DNA from: Pseudomonadota bacterium
GTDB lineage: Bacteria; Pseudomonadota; Alphaproteobacteria; Rhizobiales; Xanthobacteraceae
Direction of reading: 5' to 3'
Length of the DNA: 64,000 bases
NCBI GenBank assembly: GCA_023422775.1
Contig: JAFAGM010000014.1
Span: 67,356-131,355, forward strand
Under the pieces are notes generated by a model, which saw only the letters and a program-made list of their open reading frames with translations, ran no database searches and had not been told where the DNA came from. The position numbers were made by a program, and so were the translations under genes. Below are positions 52,078-61,725 of the stretch, one piece after another (within the stretch, counting starts at the first letter, position 1; every line of letters begins with the position of its first letter).

Positions 52078-52548
52078 ATGCGAAATAAATTGCCCGAGAG
52101 GATCGATTTGAGTCCGCGTCGCGAGCACCGGCTGGTTTTCCTGCTTACCGTCGCGCAGCGCCGGCTGCAGCGCTGGATGGCGGCGCGGCCGCAAGCAGAT
52201 GGCGTGACGGCGGCGCAGACCGGATTGCTGTTCGTTCTCGGCCGGCAGGACGGCGTGCTGATGGGCAAAGCCGGAGCGGCGCTCGACCTCGGCCCGCCCG
52301 GCATCAGCGGGCTGGTGGACCGGATGACGGCAGCGAACCTGATCCGGCGGCGTGCCGATCCGGATGACGGGCGGGCGTGGCGGCTATGGCTGACGCCGGC
52401 CGGCCGCGCGGCGCTGGCGCAGGCGAAGGCCGGGCTCGTCGAGGTCAACGCGCGCCTCACCGAAGGATTCAGCGAAGCCGAGATCGATGTCGTCGCGCGC
52501 TGGCTGACCAGCCTGCAAACCAGATTTCCCAGAGGAGAAGACCAATGA
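52078..52548 (+). CDS. MarR-family transcriptional regulator
   Basis: 156 residues; the winged helix has GVTAAQTGLLFVLGRQDGVLM, GPPGISGLVDRMTAANLI (recognition helix, about 71-88) and the wing RRRADPDDGRAWRLWLTPAG. ATG overlaps nothing upstream; the enoyl-CoA hydratase gene overlaps its stop by ATGA, suggesting it regulates that gene in response to an acyl or aromatic compound. Confidence 0.92.
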   Translation: MRNKLPERIDLSPRREHRLVFLLTVAQRRLQRWMAARPQADGVTAAQTGLLFVLGRQDGVLMGKAGAALDLGPPGISGLVDRMTAANLIRRRADPDDGRAWRLWLTPAGRAALAQAKAGLVEVNARLTEGFSEAEIDVVARWLTSLQTRFPRGEDQ

Positions 52549-53318
52549 CCGAGCATATCAGGATCGAGAAGAGTGACGGCATCCTGAGCCTGACGATGGC
52601 GCGTCCCGCCAAGAAGAACGCGTTGTCGAATGCGATGTACGGGGCGCTGGCGGACGCGATCGAGGCGGCCGAGACCGACAGCTCCGTTCGCGTATTGCTG
52701 ATCCGGGGCGAGGGCGACATGTTCACCGCCGGCAACGATGTCGGCGAGTTCGCGATGATGGCGACCGGCGCCTTCGAGGGCGAGCGGCATGTCGGCCGCT
52801 TCGTGCAGACGATCGCGAAATCGAGCCGTCCGCTGGTCGCGGCCGTTCAGGGACGCGCCGTCGGCATCGGCACCACGATGCTGCTGCATTGCGACCTGGT
52901 CGTGCTGGCCGAGAACGCCCTGCTGTCGACGCCGTTCGTCAATCTCGCGCTGGTGCCGGAAGCCGCGTCAAGCCTGCTGATGCCGCTGCGCATCGGCTAT
53001 GCGCGCGCCTACGAGATGTTCGCGCTCGGCGAAGCCGTGGATGCGAAATCCGCGCTCGCCTGGGGCCTCGCCAACCGGGTGGTGCCGCTGGAGAAGCTCG
53101 ACGCCGAGGCGAGGGCGCTTGCGTCCCGGCTGGCGAAGCAACCGGCGGGCGCCATCAGCGCGACCAAGCGGCTGATGCGCAGTCCGGAACTTCTGCTCGG
53201 CCAGATCGCGGCGGAGAGCGCAAGGTTCGCGGAGCGCCTGACCACCGTGGAAGCGCGCGAGGCTTTTACGGCGTTTGCCGAGCGCAGGCCGCCGGACTTC
53301 ATGAAACTGGTCAGCTAG
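52545..53318 (+). CDS. enoyl-CoA hydratase/isomerase-family protein
   Basis: 257 residues of the crotonase fold. MARPAKKNALSNAMYGAL near residue 16, the oxyanion-hole segment GDMFTAGNDVGEFA near 60, and AAVQGRAVGIGTTMLLHCDL near 100. The usual catalytic Glu positions are not obvious, so hydratase versus isomerase is open. AGAGGAGAAG precedes the ATG inside the MarR gene. Confidence 0.9.
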   Translation: MTEHIRIEKSDGILSLTMARPAKKNALSNAMYGALADAIEAAETDSSVRVLLIRGEGDMFTAGNDVGEFAMMATGAFEGERHVGRFVQTIAKSSRPLVAAVQGRAVGIGTTMLLHCDLVVLAENALLSTPFVNLALVPEAASSLLMPLRIGYARAYEMFALGEAVDAKSALAWGLANRVVPLEKLDAEARALASRLAKQPAGAISATKRLMRSPELLLGQIAAESARFAERLTTVEAREAFTAFAERRPPDFMKLVS

Positions 53319-53328
53319 CCGCAGACTT

Positions 53329-53456
53329 CGTGTCCCGGACGCGGTGCAGCGTGCAACGCTGCTCCGCTGAGCCGGGACCCACGCTGGCGGCCGAATGGAC
53401 CCCGGCTCTGCAGCGCGCCACGCCGCAAGTGCGGCGCGCTGCGCAGCGTCCGGGGA
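53329..53456. repeat. dispersed palindromic repeat, copy 2 plus a second hairpin
   Basis: 53329-53380 is the reverse complement of the repeat at 38234-38289 with few changes. Directly after it, 53399-53456 forms another strong hairpin, CCCCGGCTCTGCAGCGCGCC paired with GGCGCGCTGCGCAGCGTCCGGGG-like sequence. It occupies most of the gap between the hydratase and the GMC oxidoreductase genes. Confidence 0.65.
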
Positions 53457-53603
53457 ACGCGGCCGAACCGATGCCGCAGACTTTTTGGCGACGCGCATCT
53501 ATCCCAATTGAAAGTCGTCTAATTTCCGCATCCACGACCGGGAGGTAATTGACCGCCTGTCATGGCCCCGCTACCCATCCTTGATCGCCTGCGGGGGAAA
53601 CAA

Positions 53604-55217
53604 ATGAACAATAACAACGACAGTTCCGAATTCGATTATGTCATCGTCGGCGCCGGTTCTGCCGGGTGCGTGCTTGCCAATCGCCTGAGTGCCAATGGCA
53701 GGCATTCCGTGTTGCTGCTGGAGGCAGGACCCAAGGACACCAATCTCTGGATCCACGTGCCGCTCGGCTATGGCAAACTGTTCAAGGAAAAATCCGTGAA
53801 CTGGATGTACCAGACCGAGCCGGAACCGGGTCTGAACGGCCGGCAGGTGTTCCAGCCGCGCGGCAAGGTTCTCGGCGGTTCGAGTTCGATCAACGGGCTG
53901 TTATACGTGCGCGGCCAGCATGAGGACTACGATCGCTGGCGCCAGCGCGGCAATGCCGGCTGGGGCTACGAAGACGTGCTGCCCTATTTCAGGAAGGCCG
54001 AGAACCAGCAGCGCGGTCCGGATAAATATCACGGCGCGGACGGACCGCTGCCGGTGTCCGACTGGCGCCATCACGATCCCCTGTCGGAAGCCTTCGTCGT
54101 TGCCGCAGCCGAAGTCGGAATCCCGACCAATCCCGATTTCAACGGCGCCACCCAGGAAGGTGCGGGATTTTTCCAGACCACGACTAACCGCGGCCGCCGC
54201 GCCAGCACCGCGTACTCCTACCTTCGTCCGGCGAAGAACCGAAGCAACCTGCACATCGAAACCTCGGCGCTGGCGCAGCGCATCCTGTTCGAAGGCCGCC
54301 GTGCCAAAGCGGTCGAATACAGGCAGGAGGGCCGCGTGCGCACGGCGAAGGCGCGCAAGGAGATCCTGGTTTCCAGCGGCGCGTACAACTCGCCGCAATT
54401 GCTGCAGCTCTCCGGCGTCGGGCCTGCGGACCTGCTGCGGCAGCATGGCATCGAGGTCGTGCTCGACGCACGCGGTGTCGGCAGCGACCTGCAGGACCAC
54501 ATGCAGGTCCGGTTGGTCACGCGCTGCGCGCAGAAGGTCACGCTCAACGACGTCGTCAACCATCCGATCCGCAAGATGTTGGCGGGACTTCAGTATGCGG
54601 CCTTCCGCAAGGGACCGCTGACGATTGCCGCCGGCACCTCGGGCGCCTTCTTCAAGACCAGCCCGCGGCTGGCGTCGCCCGATATCCAGATTCACTTCCT
54701 GCCGTTCTCGACCGACAAGATGGGCGAGAAGCTGCACGCGCTGTCCGGCTTTTCGGCCTCGGTCTGCCAGTTGCGTCCGGAGAGCCGCGGCTCGCTGCGC
54801 ATCAGGAGCGCCGATCCGTCGGTGCCGCCGGAAATCCGCATCAACTATCTCGCGACCGAAACCGATCGCCGCGCCTTCATCGACGGCATCCGCATCCTGC
54901 GCAACATCCTCGCAGCGCCGGCGCTGAAGCCCTACGCGGTCGCCGAAGTCGATCCCGGTCCGAAAGTGAAGAGCGACGACGAGTTGCTGGATTTCTGCCG
55001 CCGCACCGGCAGCACGGTCTATCACCCGACCTCGACCTGCCGGATGGGCAGCGATCCGCTCGCCGTCGTCGACCAGCGCCTGCGCGTGCGCGGCATCGAA
55101 GGCCTTCGCGTGGTCGATGCGTCCATCATGCCGGACCTGATGTCGGGCAATACCAACGCGCCGACGATCATGATCGCGGAAAAGGCGTCGGATATGATCC
55201 TGGAGGACGCGCGGTAG
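53604..55217 (+). CDS. GMC-family FAD oxidoreductase
   Basis: 537 residues from ATG 53604 (GGGGGAAACAA upstream; the longer frame from 53562 lacks support). FAD motif YVIVGAGSAGCVLANRL near residue 12, GMC signature 1 PRGKVLGGSSSINGLLYVRG near 79, signature 2 SSGAYNSPQLLQLSGVGP near 253, and the active-site C-terminal His regions VYHPTSTCRMG near 473 and SGNTNAPTIMIAEK near 514. Choline-, alcohol- or glucose-type substrates are all possible. Confidence 0.93.
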   Translation: MNNNNDSSEFDYVIVGAGSAGCVLANRLSANGRHSVLLLEAGPKDTNLWIHVPLGYGKLFKEKSVNWMYQTEPEPGLNGRQVFQPRGKVLGGSSSINGLLYVRGQHEDYDRWRQRGNAGWGYEDVLPYFRKAENQQRGPDKYHGADGPLPVSDWRHHDPLSEAFVVAAAEVGIPTNPDFNGATQEGAGFFQTTTNRGRRASTAYSYLRPAKNRSNLHIETSALAQRILFEGRRAKAVEYRQEGRVRTAKARKEILVSSGAYNSPQLLQLSGVGPADLLRQHGIEVVLDARGVGSDLQDHMQVRLVTRCAQKVTLNDVVNHPIRKMLAGLQYAAFRKGPLTIAAGTSGAFFKTSPRLASPDIQIHFLPFSTDKMGEKLHALSGFSASVCQLRPESRGSLRIRSADPSVPPEIRINYLATETDRRAFIDGIRILRNILAAPALKPYAVAEVDPGPKVKSDDELLDFCRRTGSTVYHPTSTCRMGSDPLAVVDQRLRVRGIEGLRVVDASIMPDLMSGNTNAPTIMIAEKASDMILEDAR

Positions 55218-55236
55218 GCTGCGGGCTATCAACAAA

Positions 55237-55340
55237 CACCGCTGTCATCATCCGCGAAGGCGGATGATCCAGTACCCTGCGGCGTCTCGGTTCAATCCGG
55301 GGTCGGCGATTGCTGGATGCCCGCCTTCGCGGGCATGACG
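55237..55340. repeat. intergenic palindromic repeat
   Basis: TGTCATCATCCGCGAAGGCGGATGAT at the left and GCCCGCCTTCGCGGGCATGACGGTCA at the right each form a hairpin around CGCGAAGGCG or its complement. It separates the convergent GMC and hemE genes and probably ends transcription of both. Confidence 0.6.
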
Positions 55341-55341
55341 G

Positions 55342-56433
55342 TCACCCCTTATACGCCCGCACCCGCTGCAGCATCTGCTCGACATGGGCGATCGGCGTTT
55401 CCGGCTGGATGCCGTGGCCGAGGTTGAAGATCAGCCGTCCCCTGGCGTAGTTCGCCAGCACGTCGTCCACCGCGCGGTCGAGCGCGGCGCCGCCTGCGAT
55501 CAGCGCCAGCGGATCAAGATTGCCCTGGATGGCGACGCGGTTCTGCACGCGCTCGCGGATCAATGACGGCTCGGCCGCCCAGTCGATGCTGACTGCATCG
55601 ACGCCGGTCGCCTCGACATAGGCCGGTAGCAGCGCGCCCGCACCGCGAGGGAAGCCGATGATCTTTGCGTCAGGCACTTGCGCGCGGACGCCGGCGACGA
55701 TGCGTTGCGCCGGTTCGATCGACCAGCGCAGGAACTCGCGCGCCGGCAGCACGCCGGCCCAGGTGTCGAAGATCTGCAGGCAGTCGGCGCCGGCCTTGAG
55801 CTGGCCGAGCAGATACTGGATCGAATTCTCCACCAGGACATCGATGATCTCGGCGAATGCTTCCGGGTGGCGATAGGCCATCATCCGCGCCGGCGCCTGG
55901 TCCGGCGTGCCCTGGCCCGCCACCATGTAGGTCGCGACCGTCCACGGCGCGCCGCAAAATCCGACCAACGCGATCTCGGGCGCGAGTTCGCGGCGCACGC
56001 GGCGCAGCGCTTCGTAGACCGGCTCGAGCTTTTCGAAATCGGCATGGCGCGCCAGCGCTGCCACCTGCTCGGGCGTATCCAGCGGATCGAGCCGCGGGCC
56101 TTCGCCCGCCTCGAAGCGGACAGAACGGCCGAGCACGTGGGGGAGGACGAGGATATCGGAGAAGATGATCGCGGCGTCGAATTTGAATCGGCGGATCGGC
56201 TGCAGCGTCACCTCGGCGGCGTATTCCGGCGTGAAGCACAAATCGAGGAAGCTGCCGGCCCTGGCGCGCAGTTCGCGGTACTCCGGCAGATAGCGGCCGG
56301 CCTGCCGCATCATCCATACCGGCGGCACTTCCTGCCTGCGCCCGGACAGCACTTCGATAAGGGGCTTTGCGACGGATTTCTGGGGCAAATCGGAGGTTCC
56401 TGCGGAGTACCAATCTTCGCGCCTCTGATACAC
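55342..56433 (-). CDS. hemE: uroporphyrinogen decarboxylase HemE
   Basis: Converts uroporphyrinogen III to coproporphyrinogen III in haem synthesis, cytoplasmic. 363 residues from GTG 56433 with GGAGG 8 bases upstream; the longer frame to 56667 is not supported. Signatures: [20 protein letters not shown] (about 39-58) and [20 protein letters not shown] near 156, and the conserved [10 protein letters not shown] near 263. Stand-alone; other haem genes are not in the window. Confidence 0.96.
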   Translation of the reverse strand: MYQRREDWYSAGTSDLPQKSVAKPLIEVLSGRRQEVPPVWMMRQAGRYLPEYRELRARAGSFLDLCFTPEYAAEVTLQPIRRFKFDAAIIFSDILVLPHVLGRSVRFEAGEGPRLDPLDTPEQVAALARHADFEKLEPVYEALRRVRRELAPEIALVGFCGAPWTVATYMVAGQGTPDQAPARMMAYRHPEAFAEIIDVLVENSIQYLLGQLKAGADCLQIFDTWAGVLPAREFLRWSIEPAQRIVAGVRAQVPDAKIIGFPRGAGALLPAYVEATGVDAVSIDWAAEPSLIRERVQNRVAIQGNLDPLALIAGGAALDRAVDDVLANYARGRLIFNLGHGIQPETPIAHVEQMLQRVRAYKG

Positions 56434-56463
56434 GCAGGTTCCTCCCGGGCCAAGGAGAGATAG

Positions 56464-56742
<279 letters not shown>

Positions 56743-56764
56743 CGTCAACGCACGAGGTCGCGTG

Positions 56765-56899
56765 ATGAAAACCGAATTCAACCACGCCGCCAACGACTCG
56801 CCGCGCAGCGGCAGCACCAAGAAGCTCGCACCGGTCGTCGGTGCAGCGATCGTGATCGCGATCATCGTCTTCGTGATTGGGGTGAAGCTGCTCGCGTAA
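56765..56899 (+). CDS. 44-residue single-span membrane protein
   Basis: Begins MKTEFNHAANDSPRSGSTKK and continues with one membrane helix (LAPVVGAAIVIAIIVFVIGV) to the end KLLA. GAGG lies at ribosome-site distance from ATG 56765. It starts 22 bases after the preceding small gene and is followed by a good terminator, which supports its being real. Function unknown. Confidence 0.6.
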   Translation: MKTEFNHAANDSPRSGSTKKLAPVVGAAIVIAIIVFVIGVKLLA

Positions 56900-56954
56900 C
56901 GTGAAGGCACGTTCGCTCGACCGCCAGCGCTGCCGAGCATGCATGCGGCTGTCG

Positions 56955-56984
56955 CAACGGCCTCCTCGCGGGGCCGTTCTTTTT
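56955..56984 (+). terminator. rho-independent terminator after the two small genes
   Basis: AACGGCC (56955-56961), 9-base loop, GGCCGTT (56971-56977), then CTTTTTT. Classic stem and T-run 55 bases after the 44-residue gene, before the convergent slyX stop. Confidence 0.8.
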
Positions 56985-56990
56985 TGCGCT

Positions 56991-57206
56991 TCAATAATGC
57001 GGCGGCCGCTCGTTCGCCGGACCGGGCAGGTTGCTTTCGGCCTCCTGCAGCCGCTCCTTCAGTTCGGCCACTTGCCGCTTCAGTTTGTCGATCTCGGTCC
57101 ACTGCGTCGTGATCGTCTGGTTCAGCGTCTCGATCGTCACGTCCTGATAGGTCAGGCGCATTTCCAGCGCGTCGATCCGCTCGTTCAGTGCATCGACCTC
57201 ACTCAT
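56991..57206 (-). CDS. slyX: SlyX-family coiled-coil protein
   Basis: 71 residues of heptad-rich helix: LNERIDALEMRLTYQDVTIE, LNQTITTQWTEIDKLKRQVA, ending ANERPPHY, the SlyX family signature. ATG 57206 is used; ATG 57215 adds three residues. The start overlaps or nearly overlaps the trhO stop (57199), so the two are co-translated. Function is unclear. Confidence 0.88.
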   Translation of the reverse strand: MSEVDALNERIDALEMRLTYQDVTIETLNQTITTQWTEIDKLKRQVAELKERLQEAESNLPGPANERPPHY

Positions 57207-57948
57207 GCGAGCCATCGTTGCTCTTGTGCTCCCGCAGTCCGTGGCCCAGTGCCACGCGTTCGTCGAACACGAAACATTCGCCGCGCCAGCGGCTTTCCTC
57301 CTCCGGCACGCCTTCGAGATAGCGGAGGATACCGCCCTTGAGATGATAGACCTCATCAAATCCGTGCGCGAGCAGATAGGCACTGGCCTTCTCGCAGCGG
57401 ATTCCGCCGGTGCAGAACATCGCGATCTTCTTGTGTTTCGCCGGATCGAGCTTCTGCGCGGCAAATTCCTTGAACTGTCCGAAGCTCCTGATGCCGGGAT
57501 CGACCGCGCCTTCGAAGGTGCCCATCGCGACCTCGAAGGCGTTGCGGGTATCGATGACGAGCGTACCGGGCGAGGCGATCAGTTCATTCCACTCGGACGG
57601 CTCGACATAGGTGCCGACCTGCCGTGCCGGATTCACGGCGCTGCCGAGCGTGACGATCTCCTTCTTCAGCCGGATCTTCAGCCGCTGAAACGGCATCCCG
57701 GACGCGCCGGAGAATTTGAGTTCGAGGTTGTCGAGCCGGCCGCCGAACAGGGCGCCGTGCTGCAATTCGGCGACGAACGCGTCGATATCTGCGGGAGTGC
57801 CCGCTACCGTGCCGTTGATCCCCTCATGCGCCAGCAGCACGCTGCCCTTCAGTCCGAGCCCGGCAGCAAGCGCGCGCAGCGGTTCGCGCAACTCCCGGAA
57901 GTCCGGCAGGGCGGCAAACTGGTAGAAAGCGGCGACCTTGAGTAGCAT
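57199..57948 (-). CDS. trhO: tRNA uridine(34) 5-hydroxylase TrhO (rhodanese domain, YceA family)
   Basis: 249 residues. N-terminal acylphosphatase-like part (KGSVLLAHEGINGTVAGTPA, about 34-53), then a rhodanese domain with VIDTRNAFEVAMGTFEGA near 130 and the catalytic Cys in MFCTGGIRCEKASAYL near 177. The family oxygen-dependently hydroxylates U34 of some tRNAs. Upstream of slyX on the same strand. Confidence 0.93.
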   Translation of the reverse strand: MLLKVAAFYQFAALPDFRELREPLRALAAGLGLKGSVLLAHEGINGTVAGTPADIDAFVAELQHGALFGGRLDNLELKFSGASGMPFQRLKIRLKKEIVTLGSAVNPARQVGTYVEPSEWNELIASPGTLVIDTRNAFEVAMGTFEGAVDPGIRSFGQFKEFAAQKLDPAKHKKIAMFCTGGIRCEKASAYLLAHGFDEVYHLKGGILRYLEGVPEEESRWRGECFVFDERVALGHGLREHKSNDGSHE

Positions 57949-58129
57949 GGCGACCGTGTATCAGGCGGGCCGGGGAGGGGAAACCCTGTAAAGTAGCCCG
58001 CATTCCGTGCATTCCCCTGGTATGCCAGCCATTGCCCTGCACGGGAAGAATATGCCAAGAACCGTCTCCAGACCCGCCCGACAAGCCCCCGCGGGACGCC
58101 AATAAAATGCTGAAAAGAAAGCTCTCGCG

Positions 58130-59716
58130 ATGAGGAATTTCCATTTCGCCGGCCGATCGACGGTCCATGCCCAGAACGCGATGGTGGCGACGTCGCACCC
58201 GGATGCCGCCGTTGTGGCCATCGACGTGATGCGGGCCGGCGGCACCGCGGCCGACGCCGCGGTCGCCGCCTGCGCGCTGCTCGGCGTGATCGAGCCGCAA
58301 TCGACCGGGATCGGCGGCGATTGTTTTGCGCTGATCCAGCCGAAGGGCGAGGGCAAGATCGTCGCCTATAACGGCTCCGGCCGCGCGCCGATGGCGGCGA
58401 CGGCCGAATGGTACCTTGAGCGCAAGATCCATTCGGTGCCGCTGACCTCGGCCCATGCGGTAAGCATTCCCGGCGCGATCGACGCCTGGGACACGATCCT
58501 GCGCGACCACGGCAAGATGGGGCTCGATACCCTGCTGCAGCCGGCGATCAAGGCCGCCGAGGAAGGCTACGTCGTAGCCCCCCGCATCGCCTTCGACTGG
58601 AAGAACCAGTTCGAGAAGCTGAAGAACGGCACCAACACCGAGCGCTATCTGCTGCCGCATGGCAAGCCGGCGGTTGCCGGCGACGTGATCCGCCAGCCCG
58701 AACTGGGCAAGACCCTGCGCGCGATCGCCGCCAAGGGCCGCGACGCCTTCTACAGCGGCGAGATCGCCGCCGACATGGTCGATACCCTGCGCGGCATCGG
58801 CGGCCTGCACACGCTCGAAGACTTTGCCGCGCATTCGACAGAGACGACCGCGCCGATCGGCACCATGTACAAGGACTACGACGTCTGGCAGTGCCCGCCG
58901 AACGGCCCCGGTATCACGATGCTGGTGATGCTGAACATCCTGTCCCGCTTTGATCTCACGAAGTTCAAGCCGCTCAGCGTCGAGCGTTTCCACCTCGAGG
59001 CGGAAGCCGCACGCATCGCCTACATGATGCGCGAGCAGTACATCGGCGATCCCGCCCAGGTTCATGTCGATGTCGCGGGAATCCTCGCGAAGGAATTCGC
59101 CGAGGAGCACATCAAGAACATCAGGATGGACCGGCTGCTCGACCTGCCGAACGTCGCGCCGCCGATGAATCCGTCCACCGTCTACATCACCGTGGTCGAC
59201 AGGGACCGCAACGTCTGCTCGTTCATCAACTCGATCGCGCATTCGTTCGGCTCGGCGATCGTCTCCAACAAGACCGGCATCCTGTTGCAGAACCGCGCCG
59301 GCGGCTTCCGCATCCAGCCGGGCCACCCGAACTGCATCGCGCCGGGCAAGCGGCCGCTGCACACCATCATTCCGAGCCTTGCGACCAGGAACGGCCGCGC
59401 CGTGATGCCGTTCGGCGTGATGGGAGGTCAGTATCAACCGGTCGGGCAGACCCGCGTGCTCACCAACATGCTCGATTACGGCTGCGACGTGCAGGAAGCC
59501 ATCGATATGCCGCGCGGCCTGCATTACGAGGGCGTCTACCAGCTCGAGGACAGCGTGCCGGCCGAGATCGTCGAAGGCCTGAAGAAGATCGGGCACAAGA
59601 CCACCAGCGTCGTCGGCCCGCTCGGCGGCGGCCAGGCGATCTGGATCGACTGGGACAGGGGCACGCTGACCGGCGGCTCCGATCCCCGCAAGGACGGCTG
59701 CGCGCTGGGCTACTGA
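58130..59716 (+). CDS. ggt: gamma-glutamyltransferase-family protein
   Basis: 528 residues, Ntn-hydrolase that matures by self-cleavage. N-terminal pattern AAVVAIDVMRAGGTAADAAV and IEPQSTGIGGDCFALI (about 46-75), FHLEAEAARIAYMMREQYIG near 286. The small-subunit start is near residue 345 in PPMNPSTVYITVVDRDRN, where Thr of PST aligns with the catalytic Thr of TTHxSVVD although the following His is Tyr. No signal peptide is visible, unlike periplasmic Ggt, so it may act inside the cell on a related substrate. Confidence 0.9.
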   Translation: MRNFHFAGRSTVHAQNAMVATSHPDAAVVAIDVMRAGGTAADAAVAACALLGVIEPQSTGIGGDCFALIQPKGEGKIVAYNGSGRAPMAATAEWYLERKIHSVPLTSAHAVSIPGAIDAWDTILRDHGKMGLDTLLQPAIKAAEEGYVVAPRIAFDWKNQFEKLKNGTNTERYLLPHGKPAVAGDVIRQPELGKTLRAIAAKGRDAFYSGEIAADMVDTLRGIGGLHTLEDFAAHSTETTAPIGTMYKDYDVWQCPPNGPGITMLVMLNILSRFDLTKFKPLSVERFHLEAEAARIAYMMREQYIGDPAQVHVDVAGILAKEFAEEHIKNIRMDRLLDLPNVAPPMNPSTVYITVVDRDRNVCSFINSIAHSFGSAIVSNKTGILLQNRAGGFRIQPGHPNCIAPGKRPLHTIIPSLATRNGRAVMPFGVMGGQYQPVGQTRVLTNMLDYGCDVQEAIDMPRGLHYEGVYQLEDSVPAEIVEGLKKIGHKTTSVVGPLGGGQAIWIDWDRGTLTGGSDPRKDGCALGY

Positions 59717-59823
59717 GCGCTGGTTGCACGACTTCTGGAACAAGAGTCCGTCGTCTTCGTTGGAACGATGGGCCGGGGTCGTCCGTCTCGCGGCGGACGG
59801 CCGCTTGTTGTCAGAGGTCAGCA

Positions 59824-61071
59824 ATCAGTAATCTCGATTCAGATGATACCGGACAGGCCGACCTGCGCGGCGGCCGTTCGCCGTGGTTTACGGCGCCGGC
59901 ACATCCGCCGCGCCGCGACCTCGACGGGAATCTCAAATGCGATGCGCTGGTTGTCGGCGCAGGCATTACGGGAGCGCTGGTCGCCGAACGCCTGACGCGC
60001 CAGGGCCTCGACGTCACTGTCATCGACCGCGAATTGCCGGGGCGCGGCAGCACCGCGGCCTCCACATCCATGCTGCTGTGGGAGATCGACCGACCGCTGC
60101 ACGAACTGAGCGAGATCTACGGCTTCGAGCGCGCCGCACGCGCCTATCGGGCCAGCCGCGATGCCGTCGCCGGCCTGCAATCGCTGGTCTGGCGGCTCGG
60201 CATTGGCTGCGACATGCGCGACAAGAATTCGCTGCTTCTTGCGGCCGACGATAGCAGCGCCAGCCTGGTGGAAGAGCATCGCTGGCGGGCGCGCGCTGGC
60301 TTGCCCGGCGATTTTCTCGAGCATGCCGCACTGCTAGAACGCTTTGGTTTCACGCGTGCCGGTGCGATCGTTTCGCCAGGGGCGGCCGACGCCGATCCCA
60401 TGAAGCTGGCGCACGGGCTGCTCCGGACGGCGCTGGCGCGCGGTGCGCGGCTGTTCGAGGCAGACGCGGTCGCCTTCGAGGCCGCTGGCCGCTCGGTCAA
60501 CGTCGGTCTGACCAACGACCGCGAGATCGAGGCACGCTCCGTGGTGCTCGCCACCGGTTATATCATGCCCGATATCGTCAGCTCCAACGTGGACCAGGTG
60601 TCGTCGAGCTGGGCGATTGCGACCGTGCCGCAGCCGCAAAACATCTGGAATGACGGTACGCTGATCTGGGAGGATACGAAGGATTATCTCTACGCGCGGA
60701 CGACGCAGGCGGGGCGCATCATCATCGGTGGCGAGGACAGCACGGAGATCGTCGAACCCGATGGGCGCGATGCGCTGATCGGCGAGAAATCGCGCGTGCT
60801 GGCGCAACGGCTCGCGGCGCTCTGGCCGGCCGCCAGGACCGATATCGAATTTCGATGGGCGGGGACGTTCGATACGACGCATGATGGATTGCCGCTGATC
60901 GGTCCGGTCCCGGGTGCACCGGGCGTCTACGCGGCCTATGGCTATGGCGGCAACGGGATCACATTCAGTTTTCTCGCCGCGCGTCTGATCGGCGACCTGA
61001 TCGCCGGAAAGTCTTCGCCGCTGCTGCACGATTTCGCGATCGATCGTGACGGCGATATGGCGGTCGGCTGA
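59824..61071 (+). CDS. FAD-dependent oxidoreductase (DAO family) without a canonical start codon
   Basis: D-amino-acid-oxidase-type flavoenzyme, about 415 residues. The FAD motif ALVVGAGITGALVAERL lies at 59944-59994, yet the frame holds no ATG, GTG or TTG between the ggt stop region and TTG 60034, which is already past that motif. ATC 59824 has AGAGG 6 bases upstream and starts ISNLDSDDTGQ, so it is the most likely initiation site or a mutated ATG. Later segments: GRGSTAASTSMLLWEIDRPL, then the C-terminal GTFDTTHDGLPLIGPVPGAP and YGYGGNGITFSF. Substrate unknown. Confidence 0.78.
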   Translation: MSNLDSDDTGQADLRGGRSPWFTAPAHPPRRDLDGNLKCDALVVGAGITGALVAERLTRQGLDVTVIDRELPGRGSTAASTSMLLWEIDRPLHELSEIYGFERAARAYRASRDAVAGLQSLVWRLGIGCDMRDKNSLLLAADDSSASLVEEHRWRARAGLPGDFLEHAALLERFGFTRAGAIVSPGAADADPMKLAHGLLRTALARGARLFEADAVAFEAAGRSVNVGLTNDREIEARSVVLATGYIMPDIVSSNVDQVSSSWAIATVPQPQNIWNDGTLIWEDTKDYLYARTTQAGRIIIGGEDSTEIVEPDGRDALIGEKSRVLAQRLAALWPAARTDIEFRWAGTFDTTHDGLPLIGPVPGAPGVYAAYGYGGNGITFSFLAARLIGDLIAGKSSPLLHDFAIDRDGDMAVG

Positions 61072-61136
61072 AAAATGGCTATGGAAATGGTGCGCCTTGG
61101 GCTAGAGACGCAGGTCTCTCGAACGAGGTGCAAAAG

Positions 61137-61598
61137 ATGCGATCTTCCCGACGCACGATCATCCGGACCGCTTTCGCTGCCGCAGCGGCGGCGGTCGCCA
61201 CGCCGATTGCCGCGCCCCTGACGGCATCGGCCCAGACCGCAGGAAAATCCATGACCACAGCTTCAGGCTTGCAGATCATCGACAGCAAGGTCGGCACCGG
61301 CGCGTCGCCCAAGTCGGGCCAGACCTGCGTGATGCACTATACGGGGTGGCTCTACGAGAACGGCCAGAAGGGCAAGAAGTTCGATTCTTCCGTCGATCGC
61401 AACGAGCCGTTCGAGTTCAAGATCGGCCAGCGTCAGGTCATTGCCGGCTGGGACGAGGGCGTCGCTTCGATGAATGTCGGCGGCAAGCGCACGCTGATCA
61501 TTCCGCCCGCGCTCGGTTACGGCGCACGCGGCGCCGGCGGCGTCATTCCGCCGAACGCGACGCTGATGTTCGATGTCGAACTGCTGGCGGTGAAGTAG
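61137..61598 (+). CDS. FKBP-type peptidyl-prolyl isomerase, exported
   Basis: 153 residues with a twin-arginine-like or long Sec signal (RSSRRTIIRTAFAAAAAAVA, cleavage near ASAQT, residue 34). One FKBP domain: VMHYTGWLYENGQKGKKFDS (about 66-85), VIAGWDEGVASMNVGGKRTL (about 101-120) and PPALGYGARGAGGVIPPNAT, all with the conserved aromatic pocket. A periplasmic folding helper. GAGG precedes ATG 61137. Confidence 0.93.
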   Translation: MRSSRRTIIRTAFAAAAAAVATPIAAPLTASAQTAGKSMTTASGLQIIDSKVGTGASPKSGQTCVMHYTGWLYENGQKGKKFDSSVDRNEPFEFKIGQRQVIAGWDEGVASMNVGGKRTLIIPPALGYGARGAGGVIPPNATLMFDVELLAVK

Positions 61599-61669
61599 GC
61601 TAGCAGGAGGCGAATATTTATCCGCGTCATGCCCGGGACGAGTCGGACATGACGTGCAAGTTTCAACAA

Positions 61670-61698
61670 AAAGACCGGCCCCAAAAGAGCCGGTCTTT
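61670..61698. terminator. bidirectional rho-independent terminator
   Basis: AAAGACCGGC and GCCGGTCTTT form a 10-bp stem with a 9-base loop. On the minus strand the stem is followed by a five-T run, so it ends csbD-type transcription well; on the plus strand it can end the FKBP transcript. It sits between these convergent genes. Confidence 0.8.
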
Positions 61699-61725
61699 CC
61701 GCTCCCGCTGATCGCGTCGCTACGG

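Noticed and set aside
57824..59824. 666-residue open frame on the minus strand
   Set aside because: Opposite the gamma-glutamyltransferase gene, whose plus-strand reading has clear family motifs.
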